Source of the DNA: Secundilactobacillus folii | GTDB lineage: Bacteria; Bacillota; Bacilli; Lactobacillales; Lactobacillaceae | NCBI RefSeq assembly: GCF_009720675.1 | Contig: NZ_WNJO01000008.1 | Location: 62,001 to 126,000, forward strand | Length of the DNA stretch: 64,000 bases | Direction of reading: 5' to 3' | In this document: one piece after another, positions 26,223-35,722 of the stretch | Position numbering within the stretch: the first letter of the stretch is position 1 | Layout: every line of letters begins with the position of its first letter | Program-made: the position numbers and the translations under genes | The notes under the pieces: model-generated | Seen by the model: the letters and a program-made list of their open reading frames with translations, nothing else | Databases searched by the model: none | What the model was told of the DNA's origin: nothing

Positions 26223-26564
26223 ATGGCAGACATTTTGAAAACTGCTGGGGAACTGCGCGATGCGTTAGTTGCTTCAGATGAATTCACGGCACTTCAAGAG
26301 GCTTATTCAACGATGAAGGCTGACCAAGAAGCATTCGACCTTTTTAAGGACTTTCAGGAGTTACAAATGAAGTTGCAGCAAAAGCAGATGCAGGGCCAGC
26401 AACTGGAGCAAGACGAGATGAAAAAAGCTCAGGAATTGGCCCAAAAAGTCGGCGATAAACAGGTTATTAAAGCCCTGATGGATAAAGAAAAGGCTGTGAA
26501 TGATCTATTGGCGAAATTGAACAATGAAATTACAAAACCAATTCAAGATTTATACCGGAACTAA
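26223..26564 (+). CDS. YlbF/YmcA-family protein (YheA-like)
   Basis: The 113-residue, mostly alpha-helical protein belongs to the YlbF/YmcA/YheA superfamily. It has a Gln/Lys-rich central helix (KLQQKQMQGQQLEQDE) typical of the group. In Bacillus the related YlbF-YmcA-YaaT complex affects RNase Y-dependent mRNA processing; whether this YheA-type paralogue does so is unknown. It starts with ATG after GGAGGACG. Synteny with yhaO, yhaN and yhaM matches the Bacillus yheA position. Cytosolic, no catalytic motif. Confidence 0.85.
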   Translation: MADILKTAGELRDALVASDEFTALQEAYSTMKADQEAFDLFKDFQELQMKLQQKQMQGQQLEQDEMKKAQELAQKVGDKQVIKALMDKEKAVNDLLAKLNNEITKPIQDLYRN

Positions 26565-26595
26565 TTAGAATCTTTGAATTGAATTTTAATCGATC

Positions 26596-26628
26596 AAAAA
26601 CGCCGAAGTGACAGCTTCGACGTTTTTT
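26596..26628 (+). terminator. Terminator between the yheA-like gene and yhaO
   Basis: AAAAACGcCGAAG pairs with CTTCGaCGTTTTT and runs into T residues. The TTG start of yhaO follows within 15 bases, so readthrough may supply the downstream operon. Confidence 0.75.
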
Positions 26629-26641
26629 TAGGAGTGATATT

Positions 26642-27871
26642 TTGAAGTTTATTCACGCAGCTGACCTGCATCTGGACAGCCCATTTCAAGGACTTCAGCA
26701 GTTACCTAAAACCCTGTGGGCAAAGGTCCATAATGCGCCGTTTCAGGCCACCAAACAGCTTGTTCATGATGCGATTACACAGCAGGTTGATTTTGTCCTG
26801 CTGGTGGGCGACCTTTTTGACCGTGAAACACAAAGTATTCAAGCCCAAACCTTTTTAAATGACGAATTGCAGCAATTGTTAGATGCTGGTATTCAAGTCA
26901 TTGTTAGTTATGGTAACCATGATTACATGACGAAGGACCAGCAGCTGCATTTACCAGCCGGCGTGATTATTTTTGGACCAGAAGTCACCACACAAACGAT
27001 CACTACCGCTGACCGTCAACGAGTCGCTATCAGTGGTTTTAGTTATGCTGACAGATGGATCGACACGGATATGGTACCACAATTTCCAGAGCACCTTGAC
27101 GCCGATTTTCAGATTGGCATGTTGCATGGGGCAGTTCAGCAGACTGGCGACAATCACTACGCGCCGTTTACACTTTCAGAAATGGCCGCTAAACATTATG
27201 ATTACTGGGCACTTGGGCACATTCATAAACCTAATCTACTAGCTCAACAGCCGCCAATCGTCTATGCAGGAACGATCCAAGGCCGGCATAAAAATGAACC
27301 AGGCGCGCATGGTTACCAGCTAGTGACCTCTGCAGAACATCAGCTAAAGCGGCAATTTGTTGCAGCCGATCAGATTCGTTGGCAAACACTGACGTTAATG
27401 GTTGATGAGCAGACGACCGACACCAGTTTGATCAGGCAAGTTCAAAAGAGCTTAAAGGGGCTGCATCCACAGGTATTCGCCTTAGTTGAGCTCCAACTTA
27501 ATGGCATCGAAAAACTGTCAACTGGCTTGCTTACAAGGCTGACGGATGGCACGTGGCAAGCACGTTTTGACCAGGAACAACAGCGAAACTACGAGCACAC
27601 CCATTGCTGGGTCTACGAAGTGACTTTGAAAGCGGCCCAGGCTCAGATTCAGTATGCGAAACTAGACGCTGATTTTTGGCAACAAGCTCAGACGGCCGTT
27701 TTTACGCAGGAAAACATTGAGTTAACGGCGGGTAAGCTGATGCAGTATCCCTTTTTGGCAGACCATCTACAAGCACCAAAAACGACTGCAGCAATTACGG
27801 CCCGAGCTAAAAATGAATTGTTAGCGCAATCACGGCTGGAGGTGGATCAAGATGCGGATCACAAAGCTTAA
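26642..27871 (+). CDS. yhaO: YhaO-type DNA repair exonuclease (Mre11-like)
   Basis: The 409-residue metallophosphoesterase contains the five-block signature: AADLHLDSPF near 5-14, GDLFDR near 58, GNHDY near 91, MLHGA near 160 and GHIHKP near 196. It is the second SbcD-like nuclease in the window and is diverged from the sbcD at base 1. It starts with TTG after AGGAG and overlaps yhaN by 20 bases, so the pair is coupled. In Bacillus yhaO and yhaN sit beside yhaM in the same order. It probably trims DNA ends with YhaN; the precise substrate is not established here. Confidence 0.9.
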   Translation: MKFIHAADLHLDSPFQGLQQLPKTLWAKVHNAPFQATKQLVHDAITQQVDFVLLVGDLFDRETQSIQAQTFLNDELQQLLDAGIQVIVSYGNHDYMTKDQQLHLPAGVIIFGPEVTTQTITTADRQRVAISGFSYADRWIDTDMVPQFPEHLDADFQIGMLHGAVQQTGDNHYAPFTLSEMAAKHYDYWALGHIHKPNLLAQQPPIVYAGTIQGRHKNEPGAHGYQLVTSAEHQLKRQFVAADQIRWQTLTLMVDEQTTDTSLIRQVQKSLKGLHPQVFALVELQLNGIEKLSTGLLTRLTDGTWQARFDQEQQRNYEHTHCWVYEVTLKAAQAQIQYAKLDADFWQQAQTAVFTQENIELTAGKLMQYPFLADHLQAPKTTAAITARAKNELLAQSRLEVDQDADHKA

Positions 27872-30509
27872 AATATACGGCTTTGGCCAGTTTAACGACA
27901 CGGTACTTGATCTAGCCGATGATTTTCAAGTAATTTACGGTGAAAATGAAGCGGGAAAGTCGACGTTGGTAGCCTTCATTACGAGTCTGCTCTTTGGCTT
28001 TGCGACTGGAAAACATCGTTACGAGATGTATCAACCAAAACGCGGTTCGCAGTACGGTGGCGAAGTGAGCTTTACCCATGCCGGCACTCATTACTGGCTT
28101 AAAAGGGTCGCTGGAACCCATGGTGGTGAGGTGACCTTTCGAAATATTGATACTAATGCTGGACTGGGAAAGGCTGATTTGGAGGCACTGCTTCAGCCCA
28201 TGAACAGGGAATTATTCCAACAAATATTTTGCTTTGGCGAACGGCAGTTACAAGCCGTTTTTAACCTTAATCGATTTGATTTGGTACAACGAATCCAACG
28301 GGTAGGTGCCATTGGCAGTGAGAGCTGGATCGGTTTGACGAAAACATTGACCAGTGAAGCCGGGGAGCTGTATAAGCCCCGTGGCAGGGTTCAGCCATTG
28401 GTTCGGTTGCTGCATGAATACGATTCAATTAATGAGAAAGTGGCCTCTGTCAAAGGTCAGTTTCAGCAGTATCAAAGCCTTCAAAGTGAGGCTCAAAAAA
28501 CGCGGCTGGAATTAAACCAAATTCAGCGAGAGCTCAACCAGCTTAATCAGCAGATTAATCAGTATCAACGTTTGTTACCCATATACGAAAGGTATCAGGC
28601 ATTAAACAGTGATCCTAAGCAGGCTGCAAATGAGGCAGTGATTTCGGCTGATGATTGGCGTGAAGTGACGCAATTATCCATAGCAATAAAGCAGGCCCAG
28701 TCTGAACTGTCGGCGTTGCAGCAACGAATCAAGCAGCAGACTGCAGACCAGGAAGTGACTGCTGACCAGCAATTTTACAGGGATCATCGAGAACGGATCG
28801 ATAAGTTGGCTACCCAGCTTGCGCCGATGACCGAGTTGCAGCAGCAACAAACCCGACGACAAGCTCAGATGAACAGTGGTCAGCAGGAACTAGCAGAATT
28901 GTCAAAACAGTATGGCAGTTCACTGCCACAAGCCGCGGTTCTAAACGATTCGGAATCCCAATCTTTGCAAGTTTTATTTGATCAGCAACAGCATTTGATC
29001 ATTGAACGGGAGGCTCGAGCAAAGCAGCGTCAAGAACATCAGGCAACCTTTCAAGCATTGACGGATAAAGCGAATTCCGATGCACCCTCTGGTATCGATT
29101 TGAAATGGTTGATTGGTGGGGTGGCTGTCATTATCATCGCCTTGTTTGGCTTGAGTGGTATTTTAAGGACTGTGGGCGGTGTAGTTGGACTGTTTGTTGC
29201 GGGCTACGGTATTTTCAAACAAACTATTTTTGGTGGTAATCAGTCGGATACAGATTCTCAGTTAGCATTGCTATCGAGCCAACTTGACCAAGATCGTAAT
29301 CAGCTGACTAAACTTGATCAGCAACTGGTGGAAATTGAAAGTCAAATTACTCAGTTTGGTACTGCTCATCAACTGACTGGTTTTGACACGGCAGACTGGT
29401 TGGCTATCCAACCAGATCTTCGCACCTATCAAACGCTTCAAAAACAAGTCGCTGCCCAACAAGATCAGCTAACCCAAGATACGCGAACGCTCCGAACTTA
29501 TTTGGTTCAATGGCAATTTGCTGGTGATGTTATTGGCTTAGGTGGCAGTGACGACTACCAGTTGCAGTTAATTGGTCAATTTTTATCCGAGAGGCGTGAT
29601 GAGTCGCAACGCCTGTCCTGGGCTGGAGAAACACTCAAGGCTAATGCAGAACGGCAATCGATGCTTCAAAAGCAACTTCGTGACCAGCAATCCCAATTAC
29701 AGCAGCGATTATCTCAATACCAAGTAGCAACCGTTGAAGCTTTTGAATCCCGGTATCAGGCTGAGCAGACGCTGACCAAGCAATCGGAACAGCGAAACGC
29801 ATTGAATGCACAGTTAACAAGCGCTGACCGACAATTGCTTCGCAAAACCGCTTCTAAAGATGACTTGGTCGCTTCAGAGAAGGTAGCCCAGGTAAAACTT
29901 AACCAGTTTAAGCAGCAGCAGGGAACTTTGCTGGAACAAGCTTCACGTCAGAATTATCAACTAGAACGGTTAGCGACCAGTGACCGATACCAAAAATTAT
30001 TACAGCAGCGAGCCGACCTTCAAAGTGAAATTATTTCATTGACGGATGAGTGGCTAACCAAACAATTATTGATCAAATGGATCGATCAAACACTGATGAC
30101 GGCTTCCCAAGGGAGGCAGCCGCAGATCATTGCGACCGCAGAAACGTTTTTTAAGACGTTGACTGGTGAGCGCTATGACCAGATTATTTTTACGGATCAA
30201 ACCGTTCAAGTTGAAAGAACCGATGGTCTCAAATTTGATGTCGGCGAGCTTTCCAGTGGCACCGCCGAACAATTATACGTGGCGTTACGGTTTGCCTTTA
30301 CCAAGGTCATGGCAGATGCGGTTGCCATGCCGATTATTATTGATGATGCCTTTGTTAATTTTGACCGGGATCGCACGAAACGGGCACTTTCAATGCTTCA
30401 AAAACTGGCGTCTTCCAGTCAAGTACTGTATTTTACCGCTAACCGCGACAATTTGAGCTTAGTTGCTTCAGATCAGGTTTATCACCTGGAAGCTGGAAAG
30501 TCCGAATAA
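27852..30509 (+). CDS. yhaN: YhaN-type AAA/SMC-like ATPase with membrane hairpin
   Basis: The 885-residue ATPase has Walker A GENEAGKST near 33-41, Gln/Leu-rich coiled coils, and a C-terminal LSSGTAEQ signature and MPIIIDDAF Walker B near 822. Unlike SbcC there is no zinc hook; the coiled coil is split by a hydrophobic segment at about 417-455 that looks like one or two membrane spans. That architecture is characteristic of YhaN and suggests a membrane-tethered partner of YhaO. The ATG start lies inside yhaO with GGAGG nearby. Confidence 0.9.
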   Translation: MRITKLKIYGFGQFNDTVLDLADDFQVIYGENEAGKSTLVAFITSLLFGFATGKHRYEMYQPKRGSQYGGEVSFTHAGTHYWLKRVAGTHGGEVTFRNIDTNAGLGKADLEALLQPMNRELFQQIFCFGERQLQAVFNLNRFDLVQRIQRVGAIGSESWIGLTKTLTSEAGELYKPRGRVQPLVRLLHEYDSINEKVASVKGQFQQYQSLQSEAQKTRLELNQIQRELNQLNQQINQYQRLLPIYERYQALNSDPKQAANEAVISADDWREVTQLSIAIKQAQSELSALQQRIKQQTADQEVTADQQFYRDHRERIDKLATQLAPMTELQQQQTRRQAQMNSGQQELAELSKQYGSSLPQAAVLNDSESQSLQVLFDQQQHLIIEREARAKQRQEHQATFQALTDKANSDAPSGIDLKWLIGGVAVIIIALFGLSGILRTVGGVVGLFVAGYGIFKQTIFGGNQSDTDSQLALLSSQLDQDRNQLTKLDQQLVEIESQITQFGTAHQLTGFDTADWLAIQPDLRTYQTLQKQVAAQQDQLTQDTRTLRTYLVQWQFAGDVIGLGGSDDYQLQLIGQFLSERRDESQRLSWAGETLKANAERQSMLQKQLRDQQSQLQQRLSQYQVATVEAFESRYQAEQTLTKQSEQRNALNAQLTSADRQLLRKTASKDDLVASEKVAQVKLNQFKQQQGTLLEQASRQNYQLERLATSDRYQKLLQQRADLQSEIISLTDEWLTKQLLIKWIDQTLMTASQGRQPQIIATAETFFKTLTGERYDQIIFTDQTVQVERTDGLKFDVGELSSGTAEQLYVALRFAFTKVMADAVAMPIIIDDAFVNFDRDRTKRALSMLQKLASSSQVLYFTANRDNLSLVASDQVYHLEAGKSE

Positions 30510-30545
30510 AAAAATGTAGACTGAACTTATTAAGGGGGACTAGCC

Positions 30546-31520
30546 ATGGCAGACAAACAATTAATGACCTACGAAGTCGGCGAACAGATGAATCTGATGG
30601 CACTGTTAAAAAACGTCACGGTTCGCGTCGCCAAAAATGGTAAACAGTATCTTGACCTGACATTTGAGGATCAGTCCGGTGAGATCTCAGGCAAATTCTG
30701 GGATGCCAGTGCAGCTGATATCGATCGTTTTCAGGCTGGACGCGTCGTTCGTCTAGCAGGTAAGCGCGAGACGTATCAGGGGTCCCCGCAGGTCAGAATC
30801 GCCGGACTAAGGTTAGCTAATGCTGATGAGCCGCATCAGCCCGGGGACTTTGTCGTTCATGCGCCAATGAAAGCAAGTGATATGGAAGAGCAGATCAACC
30901 AAGTGGTCTTTGAAATCACCAATCAAGTCTGGAACCGCATCGTGCGCTTTTTATTAGCAAAGCACCGAAAGGCTTTCTTTTCTTACCCGGCGGCTAAGCA
31001 TAACCACCACGCTTTTGAGGGTGGACTGGCGTTTCATACCTTGTCGATCCTTCGGTTAGCTCACAGTGTTGTTCAGCAGTATTCTTCTATTGATGCACCG
31101 CTCCTGTACGCAGGTGCCATTCTGCACGATTTAGGTAAAGTGATCGAACTGTCCGGTCCAGTTTCTACTCAGTACACCGTAGAGGGTAATTTACTTGGCC
31201 ATATCAGTATTGTTGACGGCGAGATCGTCTCTGCTTGCAACGAGTTGAAATTTGACCTCAATAGTGAAAACGTTGTCTTGCTGCGGCACATGATTCTAGC
31301 TCACCACGGATTGATGGAGTACGGTTCGCCAGTTCGGCCACGTTTATTAGAAGCTGAAGTTTTACACCAGCTTGACGAACTGGATGCGTCGATCATGATG
31401 ATGACGACTGCGGTTGAAAAGACGTCACCTGGTGAATTTGGCGAACGGCTCTTTGCTATGGATGGCCGGTCATTCTATCGTCCTAATGAACCGCAGGCTG
31501 GTGGTCCAGCCGTTAAATAG
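30546..31520 (+). CDS. yhaM: 3'-5' exoribonuclease YhaM
   Basis: The 324-residue enzyme has an N-terminal OB-fold nucleic-acid-binding domain (about 10-95) and a C-terminal HD phosphohydrolase domain. The HD metal residues are in FHTLSIL and ILHDLGK (near 160-200), with further ligands in LLRHMILAHHG. YhaM degrades RNA, and to a lesser extent single-stranded DNA, from the 3' end. It lies 36 bases after yhaN with GGGGGA before the ATG, the same order as in Bacillus. Complete. Confidence 0.94.
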   Translation: MADKQLMTYEVGEQMNLMALLKNVTVRVAKNGKQYLDLTFEDQSGEISGKFWDASAADIDRFQAGRVVRLAGKRETYQGSPQVRIAGLRLANADEPHQPGDFVVHAPMKASDMEEQINQVVFEITNQVWNRIVRFLLAKHRKAFFSYPAAKHNHHAFEGGLAFHTLSILRLAHSVVQQYSSIDAPLLYAGAILHDLGKVIELSGPVSTQYTVEGNLLGHISIVDGEIVSACNELKFDLNSENVVLLRHMILAHHGLMEYGSPVRPRLLEAEVLHQLDELDASIMMMTTAVEKTSPGEFGERLFAMDGRSFYRPNEPQAGGPAVK

Positions 31521-31550
31521 TCAAGTTTTTAAATCAGTAAATGATGACAC

Positions 31551-31583
31551 AAAAAAGCTCTGAGCATTTTGCCAGAGCTTTTT
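31551..31583 (+). terminator. Terminator after yhaM
   Basis: AAAAAAGCTCTG pairs with CAGAGCTTTTT across a 10-base loop. Confidence 0.85.
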
Positions 31584-31712
31584 GTGGTGCAAATATTTAA
31601 ACGAGTCAAGTGATGAGAATTTCAATGATTTAAAACGTGAGTCGTTCAGCAAAGACTGTTTCAGGTCTGAGCAGGTTCCGAAATTCCGATATTAAACGTT
31701 TTACGCCCGCTA

Positions 31713-31747
31713 AAAAAAGGAATTTCCCAAATAGGAAATTCCTTTTT
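31713..31747. terminator. Bidirectional terminator between yhaM and prsA
   Basis: AAAAAGGAATTTCC and its exact complement flank CAAATA, giving A- and T-runs on both strands. It lies 14 bases past the prsA stop and principally ends that transcript. Confidence 0.85.
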
Positions 31748-31760
31748 GTGCAACAATTAA

Positions 31761-32651
31761 TTACTTACTTGTCTTTGATGAACTGCTTGAGGTCAGGTAG
31801 TCAGCTAAGACATTTTGTAATTGACTATCCTTGATTGAAACGTTACCCTTCTTGAGAACTTTAGAAACGACGCTCTTCAAAGTGGCACTGTCGTTCATCC
31901 GGTTGTCATAGATTTGAGCTTTGAGTTCTTTTTCGTGTTGCTTGTAAGTCCCTTTACCAGGATTGTTGTCCATCTTGATCACGTGGTAGCCATACGAAGT
32001 CTTGACTGGAGTTGTGGTGTATTGACCAGTCTTTAACTTGAAGGCAGCCTTCTTAAAGGATGAGTCAAGCGAAGTGTCAGTGTTATCAAATGGTGATAAC
32101 TTACCACCCTTGTTCTTAGTGGCACTGTCAGTCGAGTACTTCTTAGCTAAGGAAGCAAAACTCTTGCCGGCCTTTAATTGCTTGATTACATTCTCAGCCG
32201 TTGACTTCTTTGAAACTAAGATGTGAGAAACCGTCACCTTTGGTTCATAACTCTTAAACTGCTTCTTAAGCTGTGCATCAGTAACCGTGGTGTTGGCTTC
32301 AACCGCTTGCTTCAATAAAAGATTACTACGGATCTGCTGCTTCAATTGAGAAGCCGTCATGCCACTTTGTGAAAGGACACTGCTAAATTCTGAACCATAC
32401 TGTTTCTTGTAGGCGTTGTACTGCTTAGTAACAGCTGAGCTCTTAACCTTGCTACCGTACTGCTTTTCGAGCACCTTGTTCAAGATCATTTGCTGTAAGA
32501 CTTGCTTACCACTCGAAGTGTTCTTCAGACTGCTGTAAAATTGGCTCTCAGTAATTTTACCGCCGGAAGTTGTCGCAACAGTTTTGCTGCCACAAGCTGC
32601 AAGTGTCAAACTTAGCATGATACCTGCAAGTGCAATGAACCATTTTTTCAT
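31761..32651 (-). CDS. prsA: Foldase lipoprotein PrsA (parvulin peptidyl-prolyl isomerase)
   Basis: The 296-residue precursor starts [10 protein letters not shown] and has a lipobox LAAC with Cys20, so it is a lipoprotein on the outer face of the membrane. A parvulin domain (about 130-235) contains [23 protein letters not shown] and SYGYHVIKM. It assists folding of secreted proteins, fitting the many exported proteins here. An ATG six codons upstream (32669) is in frame; neither start has a well-spaced binding site, because AAGGAGG sits about 32-50 bases upstream. I chose 32651 for the compact signal peptide. Confidence 0.9.
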   Translation of the reverse strand: MKKWFIALAGIMLSLTLAACGSKTVATTSGGKITESQFYSSLKNTSSGKQVLQQMILNKVLEKQYGSKVKSSAVTKQYNAYKKQYGSEFSSVLSQSGMTASQLKQQIRSNLLLKQAVEANTTVTDAQLKKQFKSYEPKVTVSHILVSKKSTAENVIKQLKAGKSFASLAKKYSTDSATKNKGGKLSPFDNTDTSLDSSFKKAAFKLKTGQYTTTPVKTSYGYHVIKMDNNPGKGTYKQHEKELKAQIYDNRMNDSATLKSVVSKVLKKGNVSIKDSQLQNVLADYLTSSSSSKTSK

Positions 32652-32772
32652 AACCGAAAACACATCCATTTCTTTAAATTGGTTTCATCCCTATGGGACA
32701 TCCTCCTTAATATAACATAAACTGAAAATAAATTTCAGGGGTTATGAGAACTTAAGGAAAAATTGAAGACTT

Positions 32773-33099
32773 CTAATCATTCGCATGAGTTTTGCCGACG
32801 TTTTCCAGCCGATCGCTGAGTTTGTCCAGATGTGGTTGGATCTTAAATTGAAATTGATCTACTGATTTTGTGAGATCATCGATTACCGGCTGAGCCTTGG
32901 CCAGTTCCCTTTGAAAGGCAACCAGTCGGTGTCGGACGGCTGCTTGCTGATGTTCAACCTCGGTCAAGGCCTGCTTTTTGGTCTGGACGTTATTGACAAC
33001 CTCCCTTGCGAAACTGAGCGGAGTCTGTTTTTTCTGATACAAGTGAAGAGCTAGTGAGGCGCCAGCAGTAAGCAGTACACTGGTCAAAAATCGTTTCAT
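32773..33099 (-). CDS. Membrane-anchored coiled-coil protein at the yhaH (YtxH) position
   Basis: The 108-residue protein begins with a short hydrophobic anchor (FLTSVLLTAGASLALHLY) followed by a charged helical region rich in Gln, Glu and Lys. I do not see a strong family signature. Small YtxH-type proteins have this layout, and the gene sits between hit and prsA where Bacillus carries yhaH. Function unknown; probably inner-membrane attached. The ATG has GGCGGGA upstream and follows hit by 14 bases, so the two are co-transcribed. Confidence 0.75.
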   Translation of the reverse strand: MKRFLTSVLLTAGASLALHLYQKKQTPLSFAREVVNNVQTKKQALTEVEHQQAAVRHRLVAFQRELAKAQPVIDDLTKSVDQFQFKIQPHLDKLSDRLENVGKTHAND

Positions 33100-33113
33100 T
33101 TTAATATCCCGCC

Positions 33114-33551
33114 TTAGAATTGAGCCTTAATTGCATTTTGAATTTCAGTATAAGACTTTTCATCATAGTTACCGGAATTATCTTTAAAAATCATGGCAAA
33201 GTCATCGTGGTCAGTGTACCGCGGTACCAAGTGGATATGTGAATGGAAGACGGATTGGTAAGCGACTTTTCCGTTGTTGTTTAGGATGTTCATACCCTTA
33301 ATGTCGGGATTAGAATTTTTAACTGCGGTCGCGATGGCTGGGATTTTACTAAAGACCGTTGCAGCAAGTTCAGGATCGTAGGCAAAAATATCAGGCACGT
33401 GGGTCTTCGGCACGACCAAAGTATGGCCAGGCGTCCCTTGAGAAATATCGAGGAAGGCCTTAACGTCGTCGTCTTCATAAACGGTATAACTTGGGACCTC
33501 TCCCTTGATTATTTTACAAAAAAGGCAGTCATCATCATAGTTATGAGTCAT
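33114..33551 (-). CDS. hit: HIT-family hydrolase
   Basis: The 145-residue protein carries the histidine triad FHSHIHLVPRY near 99-109 and the N-terminal CLFCKIIKGEVP zinc-type motif. HIT proteins hydrolyse nucleoside phosphoramidates or dinucleotide polyphosphates. The ATG at 33551 follows AAAGGAGGAAATAA; an in-frame extension of 19 codons upstream lies over the promoter region and is rejected. It is divergent from ecsA, as in Bacillus. Confidence 0.94.
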   Translation of the reverse strand: MTHNYDDDCLFCKIIKGEVPSYTVYEDDDVKAFLDISQGTPGHTLVVPKTHVPDIFAYDPELAATVFSKIPAIATAVKNSNPDIKGMNILNNNGKVAYQSVFHSHIHLVPRYTDHDDFAMIFKDNSGNYDEKSYTEIQNAIKAQF

Positions 33552-33626
33552 TTTATTTCCTCCTTTAAAATTGAAAAGATTAAGTTTAGTATACCTCATA
33601 ATTACCAAATTCTACACATGGTCGTA

Positions 33627-33635
33627 TGATATAAT
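33627..33635 (+). promoter_or_regulatory. Extended -10 promoter of ecsAB
   Basis: TGATATAAT combines TGn with a perfect TATAAT, about 43 bases before ecsA. On the opposite strand TATACT at 33588-33593 could serve hit. Confidence 0.6.
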
Positions 33636-33677
33636 GGATTGCATTAGTTAAAATCCAACGGAAATGAAGGGATGTTC

Positions 33678-34415
33678 ATGACACTTCAAGTCACGAAGGT
33701 CGTTGGCGGTTATTCTCAGATACCCGTCTTAAAAGAAGTGACGTTTGATGTTCAAGATGGTGAACTAGTCGGTCTGATCGGGTTAAATGGTGCCGGTAAA
33801 TCGACAACGATCAACCATATCATCGGTTTGTTAACACCATTTAAGGGTGAAATTAAAATTAACGGTATCACATTGAAATCTGATAAGGACGCCTATAAAA
33901 AACAAATTGCCTACATTCCAGAAACGCCAATCTTATATCAGGAGTTAACGCTAAAAGAGCACTTGGAAATGACAATGATGGCCTATCATCTGGATCCTGA
34001 AAAGACATGGGAACGGGCCAATCATTTGCTCAGTATTTTTCGCCTTGATAATAAGTTGGATTGGTTTCCGGCTAACTTTTCAAAGGGGATGAAGCAAAAG
34101 GTCATGATCGTGTGTGCTTTTATTACCGATGCGCCACTCTTTATCATTGATGAACCGTTCTTAGGACTGGATCCGTTAGCGGTCCATGATCTGTTAAACT
34201 TGATTGATGAGCAAAAAAAGAAGGGCGCCAGCGTTTTGATGTCGACCCACGTGCTGGATACCGCTGAAAAATACTGTGACCGTTTTGTGCTCTTACATGA
34301 TGGGACAGTTAAGACGGAGGGAACCTTGCCTGAACTGCGGGCGGCACTTCCCGATGCGGGAGAATCACTGGACGACATCTACATGTCGATGACGAAGGCG
34401 GATCAACATGAATAA
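33678..34415 (+). CDS. ecsA: ABC transporter ATP-binding protein EcsA
   Basis: The 245-residue ATPase has Walker A GLNGAGKST near 37, signature FSKGMKQK near 134, Walker B LFIIDEPF near 155 and the switch His in STHVLD. Its partner is EcsB. In Bacillus the Ecs transporter influences secretion and intramembrane proteolysis through RasP. The ATG at 33678 is 6 bases after AAGGG; an in-frame ATG two codons earlier overlaps that site. It overlaps ecsB by 8 bases. Confidence 0.93.
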   Translation: MTLQVTKVVGGYSQIPVLKEVTFDVQDGELVGLIGLNGAGKSTTINHIIGLLTPFKGEIKINGITLKSDKDAYKKQIAYIPETPILYQELTLKEHLEMTMMAYHLDPEKTWERANHLLSIFRLDNKLDWFPANFSKGMKQKVMIVCAFITDAPLFIIDEPFLGLDPLAVHDLLNLIDEQKKKGASVLMSTHVLDTAEKYCDRFVLLHDGTVKTEGTLPELRAALPDAGESLDDIYMSMTKADQHE

Positions 34416-35619
34416 TTTATACCGTCAGCGATTGTCCAGTCACCTAAAAGAGATGTTTAAATATTTACGACTGGTATTTAACGACCACTTTGTTTTTGCA
34501 CTGCTGATTTTTATTGGCGGCTTAGGGTTGGCCTATTCTAACGGGTTAAAAGAGTTACAGGCTGGTCTTTGGTGGGCTAAACCGGTCATCTTCATTGTCC
34601 TTTTGGTCGTCTTGCAATTGGGTCGTTTTGCCACTTTGCTCCAGGATGCCGATGTGGTCTTCTTGCTGCCACGGGAAGCTGATATGCGTCGGTATCTGAC
34701 TGGTGCGCGTTGGTACAGTGAAAGTCTGGGCATGCTCTACCAGTTATTTTTCATGTTTATCCTACTGCCCTTTATCCAGGTAACTGATGGGATGCCGGTG
34801 CTCTCGCTAGCTCTGATTGCCTTAACACAGTTACTACTAAAAGACGCCGCGTTTAGCGTTACTATTTTGAGGCGTTTTCAGCTTCGTTCCCGGTGGTTGA
34901 ACGAGTCGTTTTGGTTGAATTGGCTGGTTCCATTAGTTGTTTTGGTCTGCAGTATTTACATCTTGCCAGTGGCTGGTTTGGTTTTAGCATTAGCGTTAAT
35001 GATTGGTTTAAGGGTCGTCGATGCCCGTGTTAACCAAATACCGTTTGACTGGTGGAAGGCGATTGCACTTGAAAATAACCGGATGTTAGGCGTTTACCGA
35101 TTCTTTAACCTATTTACCACCGTACCAATGTTAAAGGGCGTGGCTAAGCGTCGACGTTATTTGGATTGGCTGTTGAACATGGTCAAAGCGGTTCCACACA
35201 ATACGTACTTATACCTTTATAGCCGTGGGATCGTGCGCAGTGGTGAATTTAGTGGGCTATATCTGCGGTTAACGATTCTTGGCATGATCTTGCTGTACTT
35301 TGTTCACGGTACTTGGTTGCCGGTACTGCTAGCCGCTTTGTTCTTGTATTTGATCGGTTTTCAATTAATTCCGTTTTACTGGCAGTTTGATGACATTGTG
35401 TTTACCCATTTATATCCGATTGCGGAGTCCGAACGAGTACGCAGTTTTAAACGGCTGATGTATTCTCTACTCACTCTAACCGCCGTTTTATTTGTGATTA
35501 TGATTGTGATCGCTAATCTAAACTGGCAGCTCAGCCTGACGTTACTAGTCGTGGAAGCCGTAGAAGTCTTCTTAATGGTCCAGTATTACTTACCGCTGCG
35601 ACTTCGGCGAAAAGCGTAA
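34408..35619 (+). CDS. ecsB: ABC transporter permease EcsB
   Basis: The 403-residue integral membrane protein has about six to eight hydrophobic segments with an amphipathic cytosolic N-terminus. Family placement rests on coupling to ecsA, the size and the overall EcsB-like pattern (LFNDHFVFALLIF context, FYWQFDDIVFTHLYP near 329). No ecsC follows. It has AGGCGG upstream and overlaps ecsA by 8 bases. Its transported substrate is not known. Confidence 0.9.
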   Translation: MNNLYRQRLSSHLKEMFKYLRLVFNDHFVFALLIFIGGLGLAYSNGLKELQAGLWWAKPVIFIVLLVVLQLGRFATLLQDADVVFLLPREADMRRYLTGARWYSESLGMLYQLFFMFILLPFIQVTDGMPVLSLALIALTQLLLKDAAFSVTILRRFQLRSRWLNESFWLNWLVPLVVLVCSIYILPVAGLVLALALMIGLRVVDARVNQIPFDWWKAIALENNRMLGVYRFFNLFTTVPMLKGVAKRRRYLDWLLNMVKAVPHNTYLYLYSRGIVRSGEFSGLYLRLTILGMILLYFVHGTWLPVLLAALFLYLIGFQLIPFYWQFDDIVFTHLYPIAESERVRSFKRLMYSLLTLTAVLFVIMIVIANLNWQLSLTLLVVEAVEVFLMVQYYLPLRLRRKA

Positions 35620-35668
35620 AAATTGGTTGACGCCAATTCGATGTTTGCCTAAAATAAACAGTAATCTT

Positions 35669-35705
35669 GAACGACGAGCTGATGTGAAGGTCGTCGTTTT
35701 ATTTT
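35669..35705 (+). terminator. Terminator after ecsB
   Basis: AACGACGA pairs with TCGTCGTT across a 13-base loop, followed by TTTATTTT. Confidence 0.75.
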
Positions 35706-35722
35706 GAAATCGGAGGAACAGT

